This document shows, in pieces, positions 1 to 11,386 of a DNA stretch of 35,877 bases. Made by a program: the position numbers and the translations under genes. How positions within the stretch are numbered: position 1 is the first letter of the stretch; each line of letters begins with the position of its first letter. The DNA comes from Hirudo medicinalis (taxonomy: Eukaryota; Annelida; Clitellata; Hirudinida; Hirudinidae), in NCBI GenBank assembly GCA_011800805.1, contig MPNW01000576.1, positions 23,446-59,322 of the forward strand, in the 5' to 3' direction. The notes beneath the pieces were generated by a model. That model saw only the letters and a program-made list of their open reading frames with translations. It had not been told where the DNA came from and searched no databases.

Positions 1-81
1 CGCAATGGATAGCGCGTCGGACTTCTAGCGGTTGATCCGAAAGCGATTCGGAGGTTGTGGGTTCGAGTCCCACCGGAGACG
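1..81 (+). tRNA. tRNA-Arg (anticodon UCU) with intron, 5' end cut by window edge
   Basis: The window opens inside a tRNA gene. Visible in order: most of the D arm (CGC AATGGATA GCG), anticodon stem TCGGA, loop with anticodon TCT at 24-26, an 18-base intron at about 28-45 directly after the base 3' of the anticodon, 3' stem TTCGG at 47-51, T arm GTGGG/TTCGAGT/CCCAC at 57-73, acceptor 3' strand CGGAGAC at 74-80 and discriminator G81. A TTTT Pol III stop lies at 86-89. About the first nine bases (acceptor 5' strand) lie outside the window. Intron-containing tRNA-Arg(UCU) genes with this body are well known in animals. B box GTTCGAGTCC is intact, so I read it as a functional gene. Confidence 0.9.
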
Positions 82-482
82 GCGGTTTTGACCGAATCTC
101 GACCCTCTGAACGAGGTGCGCCAGAGAGATCACCCTGCCTATTTATTTTCCAATTTCACAATTTTTGACGACTTTCTATGTGGTAGGATCGTTTCTAATT
201 TTTGCGTATCGATCAGTTCTATGATTTAGTGTGTTCTTAAAATTACACCCATTCAGACACCCTCCCCCGGGTTCAGATGTTTTCGTTCCATTCGCCAGAT
301 GACAGCCACCTGCCATGCTCGCCTTTTTTTTATAAATGAATCCGCATCTACTTTTCCACATAAATATTATTTTCATCATGCAATATTATGTTCCATGTTA
401 AAACCTATTGTAAAACACTGTCATGTTGCGAGCACATCTACGATTGTAGCAAATTTTTTACAACAGTCCTGTGGAGTTTTCA
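82..482. other. intergenic stretch
   Basis: About 400 bp between the tRNA and the last exon of the acidic-protein gene. The first part after the Pol III stop is GC-richer, then it becomes AT-rich. It should include the 3' untranslated region of the minus-strand gene. I see no coding exon here. Confidence 0.5.
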
Positions 483-1493
483 TCATGCCTGTGCTTCCGG
501 CTCAGTCTCCTTTTCCTCCTTAGATTCTTCCGCTTTGCTCGGCTCCTCTACATCGGATTCCTTCTTCGTTTCCTGGAATGCAAGGACACGGTACGTCGCA
601 ATTTAATAAACTTCGTGGTGCTCAATAACTAATCATAAAATTGAAAATGTTCTTCATAATATGATTCTAACCTCCTCTGTTTTCTCTTCAGCTTCTGGCT
701 TTGATTCTTCTACTTCAGTCTTCTCTTCAACTTGCTCTGTGTTTGTTTCCTCAGCTACAACAGGTTCTTCTCCTTCAGGGTGGGTTGTTTTCAACCTCTT
801 GCATTCAATTTCCTGATCACCCTCACCATCAAGCGACTTTCTCTGTTAATATCACTTAATAGGTTTCAAGTGGTCTATTGAGGCTTAATTACAACAATTC
901 TAAATTACCTTTTTCACTGCAAGAGACTCATCCTGCAAAGAAAAATATAGAATTTAGAATAAGCTGTTATTAGTCACTTTATAAGGAAGTAATTCACAAA
1001 GGAATTTTAGCAACAATGGAATCGTACATAAGACAGTACAATTCACCCACCTCAGTAGTCTCATCTTGTTGTACTTCACTTGCTCCATTTGTTGACACAA
1101 CATCTTCAACACCATTGTGTTGCACTAGTTCCGCGACTACTGCTGTCACAAAATAATGAAAACGCTGCGTAACAATTTATATTTCTAACGTTCAAACAAT
1201 ACAGGACATTAATGTACTCCACGCGATTATTAATTGGCTGAGAACTCCTCTTAATAAAAACTTTCACTTAAAAGCTATTGCCACTTTACGGTGTGAATTT
1301 ATAACTCAGAACCAACCTGCTTCAGGATTTACTTCCTTGGTCGGTGAAACAATAGTCTGAGCTTCGACTGATCTGTAGCGTAAAAAAAGTACAATCCGTG
1401 TGAATGGTAATCCTCAATCACTAAGAAATTAATCAGATTAAACCAGGTAACAGACAATTCCACGCAGAATAAACAGTCTTCTCACCCTTCCAT
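483..1493 (-). CDS. acidic, disordered 146-aa protein (six exons)
   Basis: Minus-strand exons, in transcript order: 1493-1486, 1372-1317, 1142-1051, 932-909, 842-672, 572-483. All junctions are GT-AG and the phases join into one 146-residue frame from MEGSVEAQ to a C-terminal ETEPEAQA. The protein is dominated by Glu, Lys, Ser and Val with no hydrophobic core, so it is predicted to be disordered. One basic patch (VKKRKS, then CKRLK about 15 residues later) could act as a nuclear localisation signal. The tail from about residue 75 is strongly acidic. I do not recognise the family; acidic chromatin or chaperone-like nuclear proteins are a guess from composition. The ATG is eight coding bases before the first intron. 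Confidence 0.7.
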
Positions 1494-1599
1494 TTTGCAG
1501 TAAAATTCGGCCTGTAGAGCACGCAGAGTAGCAACAGATCACGCCAACAAAGGGACAAAGGCGTTATGCCAGTTCCCGCCGAAGAAGCTATCGATGTTG

Positions 1600-1640
1600 A
1601 TTATGGCCCCGCCTCCTGCCTGATTCGACCAATTATAATA
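1600..1640 (-). promoter_or_regulatory. GC box and CCAAT box upstream of the acidic-protein gene
   Basis: About 110-140 bp upstream of the minus-strand ATG lies GGCCCCGCCTCC (1605-1616, a GC box) and CCAAT (1629-1633), a combination typical of broadly expressed genes. There is no clear TATA box. The transcription start is inferred to lie between here and 1493. Confidence 0.5.
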
Positions 1641-2902
1641 ATGCATTAAATGCAAGAAGGTTGCGTTCTAAAACATTTTTTTATTTTTATATGGTAAATA
1701 TTTTATTTGTTTTAATGATTTTAATACAAATGTCTTTTTAAAAATATGTCCTTGCTTCATCAATTAAGTTAAATATTTTTCCATTTTAAAATATCTGTTT
1801 TTACATGATGCTGCTCTTTTAAGAGATAATTTTAGGGATTTAGAATAATAATTTTTATATGTTTAAAAAAATCTGCCTTGAACATATTCTGCTACTTTTG
1901 GTTGTGAATCAAACTCACTCAATCACAACAGAAGTTAAATATATTTCTATTGTGATGTTCAAACAAATTCGCTCTGACGAAAATAACATCATATTCTGTA
2001 CAACTTTTTTCTTTATGCTTGGTCAAACTAAACTATTTTCTTTTAATTATTCAACATTTAAATATTCTTTGACAAGACAACCCACAACTTTCACCATTGC
2101 ATCTCCAAGCGTATGATTTTATCTGGTGAAACTTTCAACACAGATAAGCCTTGTAAACATGTCAGTAATATCGAATCACTGAGGACTTGATAGGATATCG
2201 AGATAAGACTTGAGAAAGTTTAAAGCTTCGATTACTCATGGGACATTGTTAATGCTTTCATTTGTAAGAGTGGTTATTGATGGTCTTGCGCCCTCATTCA
2301 AATATGCTTACTCACATTTTTACTGAAATTCGAAAAGTGTTAATTTGATTTAAGCACTGAGTAAACTTGCTATATTTCACAGGATTAAGACAATTTAGGT
2401 AACTAGGAAATATTTTTCATGTCTTAGAAATTAGTCCAGAGTGTAATAGTTCACTTTCACTATAATAATTAAGGAAAAGCATCATAAAATCCAAAAAAAT
2501 GTATTTAGCGTTTATTTGTATTTGGGAGCGAACGAGATAGTTTGGAGCGCTTTTCACATGAATAACATGTCGCTACATCAGAGTTTAATGAAATTTAGCT
2601 GCACATGCTCCTTTGGCTTTATTGCTTATAATTTAAATTCAAATGCCAATATATTCGCAAACTATTTAATTGTGAGTAAACAAATTTTAAAAACATTATA
2701 AAATAGTTGATTACTAAATATACAATGGTTATGATATTTTAGTGACTTTGATGATTCGATTCTTTGAAAACAAGGTGCGAAATTTAAATCGATTTTGGGT
2801 AGAGAGTGATCGTGGTTACATCGTCGATACAAATTTTTGTATAATTTGAAGTAACACTATTCCTTTTTGTAAACATTAATAGTCATAACTCGACAGAATA
2901 AT
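1641..2902. other. AT-rich intergenic stretch
   Basis: About 1.26 kb without a supported gene. It is strongly AT-rich with short poly-T and poly-A runs. Open frames at 1859-2116 and 2516-2701 have no splice context, codon bias or recognisable motif. The 3' end should include the promoter and 5' UTR of the PTB-adaptor gene. Confidence 0.5.
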
Positions 2903-4298
2903 ATGGGCAATTGCTCAAGCACCGGCTCTAAGTTTAATTCACAGTCTAGATTTTTTAAAGCTACTATTTTAGACGGGGATTGTACACTCGGAAACTCAAG
3001 TAATGAATTGGGGTGTGGGAATTTAGAAGTCACTCGCTATGAGTTGGTTTTACACCAAAAAGGAGTGCAATCCACAAGATGGCCCTACTGCAGAATATTA
3101 AAGTACAATTCCAAAGGGGACATATTTATTCTCGAAAGTAGATCACCAGAAGGATTGCAAACTGTAGAGAAAAGATTCTTCATTGTTAAAGGGGCTAGTC
3201 TTCTGTGTAAATTTATTCAATCCCAAATAGCAGCAAACCCAAATAATGACAGAAAAGGAAAACCCACAGGGTTGAGTAGATCTGATGATGGAGGTGCACA
3301 TCATAAAAAGGAAAATATAGGTAAAACTTTGTCTTTTGTTGAGTGATTGGTGACAATTAACCATTGATGAAGATGATTATTTATTAATTCACCAATTGTT
3401 CGTGGCTACAATTGCTTCACTCATCCAACTAAAAGTAATGTGTTTCTCCAAAGCAGGTGTACTGTCAGGCCACAACAGAATGACAAGTCACCCAGAACTC
3501 GATTTGGCCATCGGTCACTATGCTCCTCACCACCCCATACCTGCCTACTTTTACAACTATGGTCCCCCTATGCAGCATTACCATGTCACTCCTTACCCTC
3601 CATACCCCAACATGGCAGGCCCTCACCCCAACTTCATCAATGCACCACAAATCATTCCGTAAGAAATGTGATCAATTTTCTAAATTAAGGGGCATAATAC
3701 ATTAAGTTATTTGTTTAAATTTTTATATTTTGTTCTAATGTTGGGATTGAGATTACGAGGTTCTATTGAATCAGAAGGCACTGCAATTGCCCAACCATTT
3801 ATGTAGCACCCCTTACCTGGTGGTGAGGGCTGGGTTGTGAACACAGTACATGATGGCTGTTGCCTATAAAGCTGCTTGCAGGAATGCAACCCTTGAAGCT
3901 AACCTGCATGACATTTAATTGATTAGCTTTATAAAAAAATAACTTTTAGTTTTAAAACCATTTATTATTATTATTATTATTATTATTATAATTGATCAAT
4001 TAACCCGAGCCTCAATTTTTAAAGAATGACAGAGCAGTGGCCGATTATGCCTCCCCATGGCATGGCACCATGGCAAGGCCCCAATGAGAGGCAGTATCCG
4101 ACCATCCTTCCTCCACAAGAAGAGGATTCATTCAAAGAAAATGCCAGGCAGGAGTTTTCCAAAGCCCTTAAGAAGAGGGTTCCAAAAGACCAAAAGACTC
4201 TCGCTTCTCTGAAGAGGAAGTTGGACGTGCTTGACCTTGACACAAGCAATTGGACTTCATGTATAGAAAAGGATGACAATATTATCTATGACTGCTGA
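2903..4298 (+). CDS. FRS2: FRS2-like membrane adaptor with PTB domain (three exons)
   Basis: Exons 2903-3320, 3457-3658 and 4025-4298 join in phase into 297 residues. The N-terminus MGNCSS fits N-myristoylation (Gly2) plus a cysteine palmitoylation site, as in FRS2/FRS3, which dock at the plasma membrane under FGF and Trk receptors. Residues about 18-115 form an IRS-type PTB domain with ELGCGNLEVTRYELVLH, W-PYCRILKY and IFILESR stretches matching the FRS2 order of strands. The middle exon is rich in Pro, Tyr and His (about residues 140-205). The C-terminus is a basic helical segment ending IIYDC. Family FRS2 is about 500 aa, so this one is short, and I see no YxNx GRB2 docking site. Donor GTAAGA at 3659 removes the TAA that would otherwise end the frame. 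DOK-type adaptors are the alternative, but they lack the myristoylation start. Confidence 0.78.
3794..3913 (-). mobile_element. SINE-like repeat, copy 1 (degenerate)
   Basis: Read on the minus strand this has a tRNA-like head and a tail ending CTACATAAATGG. It aligns along its length with copies at 9783-9960 (plus) and 32212-32343 (minus). Shared blocks in plus-strand reading are CATTTATGTAGC, a CTGGGTT(G/T)(C/T)GAACAC block carrying the B box, TTGCC, and TGCAGGAATGCAA. The B-box equivalent here is GTTCACAAC (3842-3834). It sits inside the last intron of the FRS2-like gene. Confidence 0.75.
3960..3992. repeat. (TTA)n microsatellite
   Basis: About 11 uninterrupted TTA/TAT units in the last intron of the FRS2-like gene, just beyond the SINE copy. 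Confidence 0.9.
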
Positions 4299-5423
4299 CT
4301 TGAACCAATGACATAAAAAACTTTTGCATTTTCTTGATTTTTAAATTGTGTTTTTTAAGTGCTCAATAAGCAGATTTTTTATATTGTTTCTTTTCGAATT
4401 GATCTCGATGTTAGACATTGCATTATCAGAATTTGCAGCTTTCCAATTCAATCCAGACTCATTCCTCGTGTTCATTCGATCTCCCACTTTTGTTGGATTC
4501 AATTGTACAAGAACTATCATTTGGACTGAAATCACGTTGACGGTTAATTGTGAATTGTTATTCTTTTTGTGCAATTGAAGCTGGGGGATCACTTCAAGTT
4601 TGTGATGTCAAAAAGTAATTAACGTTGCTTAATGTTTTACTTAGAATAATTTTCCAAATGAAGTTAATGCTAGCATATCACGTGGACCAAGGTTACTTTG
4701 GATGTAAAATCCAAGTTTTATATGTTTTTATGCTTTATTATAAAAAAAAAACTCGAAATTTAATTCGTGTTTCAAAAGTTCATGTCCTGATGATCTGACT
4801 GTAAACCTGTTGTGCAACAATAGCGGCTGCTACCACAGAAAGATTGCATTAGGGATTAATCCTAGTGCCATTACTCTGCCAAAGATATCGAAGATGTGAT
4901 TATAAGCGAGGGCAAGAACTGAGCTGAATCACGCATCCTTCCATCAACATTCAAGACGAACCTGTTGTGAAAAATGAAAAACTTTGGGAATTCTTTAATG
5001 CTATATATTACTCAATTTAAAGTCAACATGAATTGATTTTAAATTCACTTCTGAGCATCATTTTGAGGCAGACATTTTTTCCTCAAAATATCACTGAAAT
5101 GTATTTGAATCTTTCGTTTTTGTCTGCCAATGCAAACACCCGGCGGTTCGATGGGGCGTCTGTGGTTGTCGATGATTTCTTGACGAAGGCGCTCTTTTGC
5201 ATGAGTTGGTTATTAATAACTTCCGATCAACATAACTGACCTTTGTGCCTACTCAAGTACTGCACCTAAATCTTGCCTGAGTCTTGCTTCAAACAGGATA
5301 ACAGCGTTTCATTGATTTATCTTCTCGATGGTACATTGTATATTTCGAATATATCTTCTGGATTTATATGAGTAGGTTCAGCACTAGACCGGTATTAACG
5401 TACGAATTTAAAAAATTTTGATT
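4299..5423. other. intergenic stretch
   Basis: About 1.1 kb between the FRS2-like stop and the band 4.1-like start. It should contain the 3' UTR of the first and the 5' UTR and promoter of the second. Open frames at 4348-4578 and 5033-5239 lack any family signal. The band 4.1 ATG is preceded by an in-frame TAA 15 bases upstream, so that exon does not extend into this stretch as coding sequence. Confidence 0.5.
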
Positions 5424-8400
5424 ATGAAAAAGTTACTAGAGTGTGTGGTAGAATTTCCAGATGGGGAAAATTTTTCAGGAGAGTTAGAAGTGAGTTGATC
5501 GTGATTGGCCGCAAGCCTGTTTTGGTTGTACGATTATTTTGGACGTTTGCGAATAACAACATGATTATTTAATATCTTCGACCAGAAAAACACTCTAGGA
5601 TGGGTGTTGTTGGATAACGCCTGTAAGTTCGCCAAAATATCAGAAACAGATCTCTTTGGACTGACCTACAAAGTGGATGGTGAAAAGGTTTGATTCTTTC
5701 AAAAGTTTGGCACAAAAATTCCTTCCATCTCACTTGTCTTGAATACTTAAAATGGCATGAATAGCTTGCCTTGCAGCCAATTAAGTTAGTAGGATTTCAG
5801 ATTATTTTGCCTGAACTGCAGCCTGATTTAAAGCTTAGTTTTGTGAAGAAATAGCCATGTTGATCTATTCCAACTATTAATTCTTTGGTAACTAATTACC
5901 TTTTGATGCACTTCTTAGTTTTGGCTGAACATTGACAAGTCATTGTCTAAGCAAATCAAGGGCAAGTTTATTTATTCTTTTAAACTGAGCTTTGTTTTTT
6001 TTTTTTTGATAATGTCTCCATCCTTGTGAATTATTGTTCGTCATCATTTATATAACAATTCTCATGAATTCAATGAATCAACAATATAATGTGGCGATGA
6101 ATTTTGTACCGCTTCAAATGTGTAATCCTGAAGTGATCAACAGCTGACGAATGTTGAACGTATTTTATTTCTTAGGAAATCGTCTGCTCTTCACCTTCTC
6201 AGTAAAGTATTACGTCCCACAGCCATCGGTCATAAAGAATGAGATGACCAGGTATAAATGATGGTGCTTTGCTTTGAGCTGCTGATCAATATAGTTAGGC
6301 TTTGATAAGGATCACAAATTTTCACTAATTTTAAAGTTTTCACTAATAATTACCTGAGTATTTAGAAAAAGAATGTAAATTTACTTTTAAAAAAATCAAT
6401 TAATTGTTGTGTCAGTTTTAATAATTTTTACACATAGGTCTAAATGCATAATTATTATTAATATTCTGCATAACGATTTAGTAATTATAATATGGCCATA
6501 TTGCAGACTGAGCGTCTAGCCGGCAGATTTCGCACTTACGGCAAAACCCGGATAATAAGTAACATTAAGAAATAAATTGCATTTCAAAATAAAGTAATGT
6601 CACCATTTTCCAGGTATTACCTCTTCTTGCAACTAAGGACAGACATTCTCATGAACAGGTTTAAATTTTTGAAAAATATCTTTTGATTTCTTAATGTCAG
6701 ACTCAATGTTGCAATGGCGTCCAGCCATTATCTGTCTGTGGTTTGGAAACGAATTAAATATTTTCGTGAAGTTAATTCCGAAGTTCCTCATTCAAACTGC
6801 CAGACTTCCGTGCTCCTTCGTCTCGCTGGCCCTTCTCGGTTCCTACGTCGCCCAATCTCAGATCGGGGATTACCAAGAGGAGGTCCATGGCCAAGGGTCG
6901 AATTACATCCGCTCCGTTCAGTTCTGCTCCTCGCCGACCAATGAGATCCTCGAGAAGATAGCCGAACTCCACAGGACCCATTGGTTAGGATTTAGTGGAA
7001 GATGGATGTAGTGGATGCACATTTAGGTTTTTAACGAGGTCGACATAGTAATTGTAGTTGGAGCTGTGGTGTTCGACCGGCTAGACCTCTGAGCCAATGT
7101 GATATTGGATTTGCTGAGAACATGTTAACAACAACAGCCTATAAAGCACACATATCAGGATTTCTAAATAGTCCTTTATCATTCCAAGTACAATAATTTC
7201 TGCCGACGATGTGCTGGCGTCGTATTGCTTATTACATATATATTATTGTTACTGGCTTTGCCGTGAATAATTGGACGTGAGGATGGAGCGAGACGATGGT
7301 CTAACAATTCCTTCTTTCCAGTGGCATGCAGCCGATCGAGGCCGAAATGAACTTCCTGGAGAATGCCAAAAGTCTCTCGCTTTACGGGGTTCACATGCAC
7401 CCGGTCAGGGTAAGGAGATGAACCCTTGATTGACTTAGTTTGCCTCCCCAAAAAAAAAATATGGGTTGCACAAAAGTTAATGATCAGTCATTTATTATTA
7501 TTATTACTATTATTGTTGTTGTAAGTTGTCATTATGAGGAGTGCACGAGATTAACTTCATTTGTACATTGATGAGGGATTGATCAATTGATTTTTATGCT
7601 TGGAAGGATGTCAACGGCATAGAAATGTCGATAGGTGTCTACTCGTCTGGCATCTTGGTCTACTTGGACAAGTTGAGGGTCAACAGGTTCGTGTGGGTCA
7701 GGATCGTAACCCTAACCAGGAAGGGCAACCAGTTTGTCATCCAACTCAGACCTTCTGAGGTTTGGAGATTTTTCTTGGAGAATTGGTTTTCATTTAAACT
7801 TTGATCTGGTCGACTGGAACACTTAAAAAATAGCAACGGCGTTGGCTTCCATTCCTCGTCGACCAGAAAATTCATTTGTAGTTGTTTATTATTTTGTGAT
7901 TGAAACCTTTGCACCTCCTTTTCTGTTGTTAGTTTAAATATTTTCTGTTATTAATTTAAATATTTTATGTTGTTAATTTGAATATTTTCTGTTGTTAATT
8001 TGAATATTTTCTGTTGTTAATTTGAATATTTTCTGTTGTTAATTTGAATATTCAACAACTCACTGGCTCCTGGTTTGTTCAGTGAACATTCGATTTTGGT
8101 TGCGCAGATCAAAAGTAAAGAAGAGAAGGTTGTCTTTAAGTTGGAGACTTCCAAGAAAGCCAAGCAACTGTGGCAGTTGGCTGTCGACCATCATCTCTTC
8201 TTCAGGTTTTTATGTTTCGAGATTTTTACAAAATAATAAATGGAAATTTTATTCATCCAGTATTGAATACTGGGAAGTTCGCAATGAACGACCTAACATT
8301 TTGCCGTTTCAAGAGTAAAGGAGGCCTACAGTTCAACGGAGTCGCCCTTCCGACCTTTCACCCTGAATCGAACCTCTTTAAAGTCGTTCGACGGGGAGGG

Positions 8401-11386
8401 AAGTCATGCCTCGGTCATCAGGACCCCTCGAAACAAGATCGTCGGACCCGTGCCAGTTGAAAAGAGACCAGGTAATGCTGACTGGGATATGTGGATAAGA
8501 TTGCTCAATGAGTTCTTTAGTGATGATTGACTGTGATCTAGTGACGACTTGGATTCGGTGACGATGGTGATAGCGATAGGTCGGCTATGTTGGATGAATG
8601 ACGATGAATATTCATGATGATATTACGTAATATGTGAAAATTAATGTCAATATCAAATCATTTTGCTCCTGCTGGCTGGCCAGCATCTAGTAACTAGATT
8701 CTAGCAGTATATTTGCATTTTTGATAGTCGTCTGTGAAGTACGAACCGAATTGGCAACCAATTTTTATTTCTTGATGTCATCACCGAGAAGCTCGTTAAG
8801 TTTAAAAACAGCTATCATCATCGCAACCTATCTTCATTGATCTAATTATGATTGCAGCTGCACTCTCCAGTAGATTGAAAAGCACGGATAGGTTGGAGGA
8901 ACATGTGGGGGGTTGGCAGCCCAACAACACCGTGGATGTCGTGAGAGACATGTCGTCTTTGAGGTCGTGGTCGCCGGAAGAAGGGGAAGATTCGTACGAG
9001 GGTGGTGGCGCATACCCCCTGGTGAGTTTTTTGAGCCATTTCGATGCCAGTTTTGGTCGTCAGTTTTCCAAATGTTGCTTGAGTTGGTTTTAATTCCATG
9101 TTGACTGAATTTTGGTTAATAAGCCAGAAATTAAGTAGCACAATGAAAACAAAAACAACGGTGATAGTGCAGGCGATTATGATAATGATTATGATGGTTG
9201 TGATGAGATGAATTATTCAACAGCAGCAGCAGCAGATGCATTCACAGGAGCCTCAGATTCACCAAGCTTGCGACAGTTTCATGAACGAGGCTATGGCGGC
9301 GGTCAACAATGGATACGAACCGTGCGGAAATTACCTGTCTCGGGAGAAATCCAACCCTCTGGCTTTCAGACGCCCGGAGTACGGGGAGCCCTTCCCCTGC
9401 GACTTGGATTCGGTGAAAGTACTGACATTGTTTTGAGTCATTTTCTGGTTGTCTTCTGCTAAGGCTGTGTGATGGTTTAATGTAAATGTGTAAATGCAGT
9501 TCATTTATGTCGTATGCACAGCATCAGGGGCTTATTAATCAGGATGTAAAACGATCTCCATCCATCGTACTTTGTCTTGTTTGGTTGAATGTTTTGAAGC
9601 TGCATGTTTAAGAGTACTTGGTGAGGTGGTTTAATTATTGTGAACATAAGAATTATTTTGGTGATCTAATGTTATTATCAACGTCCGATGTCCGCGGTCA
9701 ACAAGATTCGTAAATTACTTTTGAATTTCATGAATTACCAAATCTAAGAATGCATTGAAAGCCCAGTAGCATCACCTTATCATTGGCGTGCAGGTTGGCC
9801 TTACGGGTTACGTTCCTGCATGCGGCGGTAATGGCAACAGTCGTAATGTGTCGTGTTCGAAACCCACCCTGCACTGCCGAAAGCGTCCTTGGGAAGGAGC
9901 GCCATATATATGGTCGACAAAAAGCGCCTCTGACCCTATGCATATGGCGCTATATAAATGAACTACAATTACAATATTTTTGTGAAATCACGCAAATCAC
10001 TTCGATTATGTGTTTTGCAAGCAAAATGAAGTGTGGTTCATGTAACCAATCATTAGTTTATCCATTTCTGACTCAGGACCCCTTTCTGACCCAGGATCCT
10101 TACTACGACCACAAGCAACTACAAGGAAGGTTCTCTTACTGCCAGCACAGAGACATCTCGCAACACGAGTCTCCCAAGATGATCGTAAGCAATGCTGTAA
10201 ATGTAAAGTTTGTCCCCGTTTAAAATGTTTAACGCTGCCAACGCCCGTTGCTTCCGTCGATATTGTTAGTGTGATTTTGTCGTCCTTAACGTCATCCGTG
10301 AAGTAGTTAGTCTCCTACCAAAATCTCTACTATCCCTCCCATCGTTTTAACATGGATGCTGAGTAATGTCATTCGACTGTCCGCCAGTCTGAAGCAGCCA
10401 TCGAATGAATCATTCGTTGACTATTCCAAGTTCCAGGACCAATGTCATCACACGTGCAGCTGCGATCAGATCTGGGAGACGCAAGACCAGTGGGACGACA
10501 GGGACAAGGCCGGCAGAAGTTCGAGGAAGGAGTCGAAGAGGATGTACGTCACTCCTCAGGGAACGAGGGTCACAGAGGTTTGGGGCTACGAACTATTTTT
10601 TGAAAGTTCCATATCTTTCGTGCGGTTGATAGCTTGAGATATGAGGAGGATCATTTCATTCCATTGTAATTATATTTGTGAATTGAAACTAAAGAAAATA
10701 GAAGTGGAATGTTGGGGAGATTCAATTATTATCCTGCTTACTAAGCTTATCGTCCTAAGAATATCTGCTGTAAATAAATATAAATATATGTTATTTGTCA
10801 CTTTCAAGTTCAAAGTTCAGGGCGACGGGGTTGTGGAGACCTACATTGAAAGGAGGTCGAAGAGGCCGAACAGTTACGAAGACGTGGTTAGAACATTCTT
10901 GTTGTGAAATGGAAAGTTATGACACTCAATATCGCAAGGATGAAACGTCACGGTTTCACACTTACGCATTGTTACGCGTCGTTGCTATTCAGAGCATGTA
11001 ATAAAGGTTGTAGACACCTGTAATTTTAGCACAACTCCCAAAATATTAGACTCATCAAAGCCAATGTATTGCAGGGAATGAAGCTAAAATCAATTTCATT
11101 CAGAAGAAATACTAGTGTGTTTTGTGACATTAAAAAGACATGACCTTGGAGAATTTGTCGAATCTTGGTGTGCTTGGTGAAGCTTTGAATTAGATGAGAA
11201 TATTTTACTCTCAATACTTTTGACCATCTTTGAGCAGGTTTCATTGTCATCATATTTTATGCCTCCTTCAACTTGCAAATAATTCTTTGTCAGATGCTCT
11301 CGGAAGCGATCCAACAAGAAACTGGAATGGACGACAACCTGAGAGTGGAAAGGATTGAAATCAACACCGATGTAACAGAGCAATGA
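5424..11386 (+). CDS. EPB41-like: band 4.1/coracle-like FERM protein (16 exons)
   Basis: Exons: 5424-5489, 5586-5687, 5919-5961, 6176-6251, 6614-6658, 6804-6983, 7322-7409, 7607-7759, 8108-8205, 8314-8471, 8858-9021, 9224-9412, 10077-10184, 10398-10577, 10821-10886, 11294-11386. All phases fit, giving 602 residues. FERM domain: F1 residues ~3-84 (LFGLTYKVDGEKFWL), F2 ~85-190 (RYYLFLQLRTDIL, RLPCSFVSLALLGSY, ELHRTH, EAEMNFLENAKSLSLYGV), F3 ~200-290 (GIEMSIGVYSSGILVY, KKAKQLWQLAVDHHLFFR). An FA-like segment follows (~290-336). The middle (~337-550) is low-complexity, with QQQQ, several Tyr and Cys, and no recognisable spectrin-actin binding block. The end (SEAIQQETGM to TDVTEQ) resembles the 4.1 C-terminal domain. 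Family members link membrane proteins to the cortical cytoskeleton. An upstream in-frame TAA supports the chosen ATG. The short final exons rely on weaker donors (GTTAGA, GTTTGG). A yurt/EPB41L5-type identity is less likely because of the 4.1-type C-terminus. Confidence 0.85.
7922..8052. repeat. 22-bp minisatellite, about six copies
   Basis: Tandem units close to GTTGTTAATTTGAATATTTT plus CT. The 5' two copies have diverged (AGTTTAAATA, TTATTAATTTAAATA) and the later ones are nearly identical. It lies in the intron between the exons ending at 7759 and starting at 8108 of the band 4.1-like gene. Confidence 0.9.
9783..9960 (+). mobile_element. SINE-like repeat, copy 2 (longest copy)
   Basis: Plus orientation, in an intron of the band 4.1-like gene (between 9412 and 10077). 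The head has an A-box-like TGGCGTGCAGGTTGG and a clear B box GTTCGAAAC (9855-9863), as expected of a Pol III, tRNA-derived SINE. The tail carries GCGCCATATATATGG, then GCGCTATATAAATG (9947-9960). It has about 45 bp of tail sequence that the copies at 3794 and 32212 lack or have shortened. Confidence 0.78.

Noticed and set aside
6694..6803. Frame extending the band 4.1 exon upstream of 6804
   Set aside because: The acceptor at 6803 restores the FERM phase (MNR|LPCSF); the upstream part is intron.
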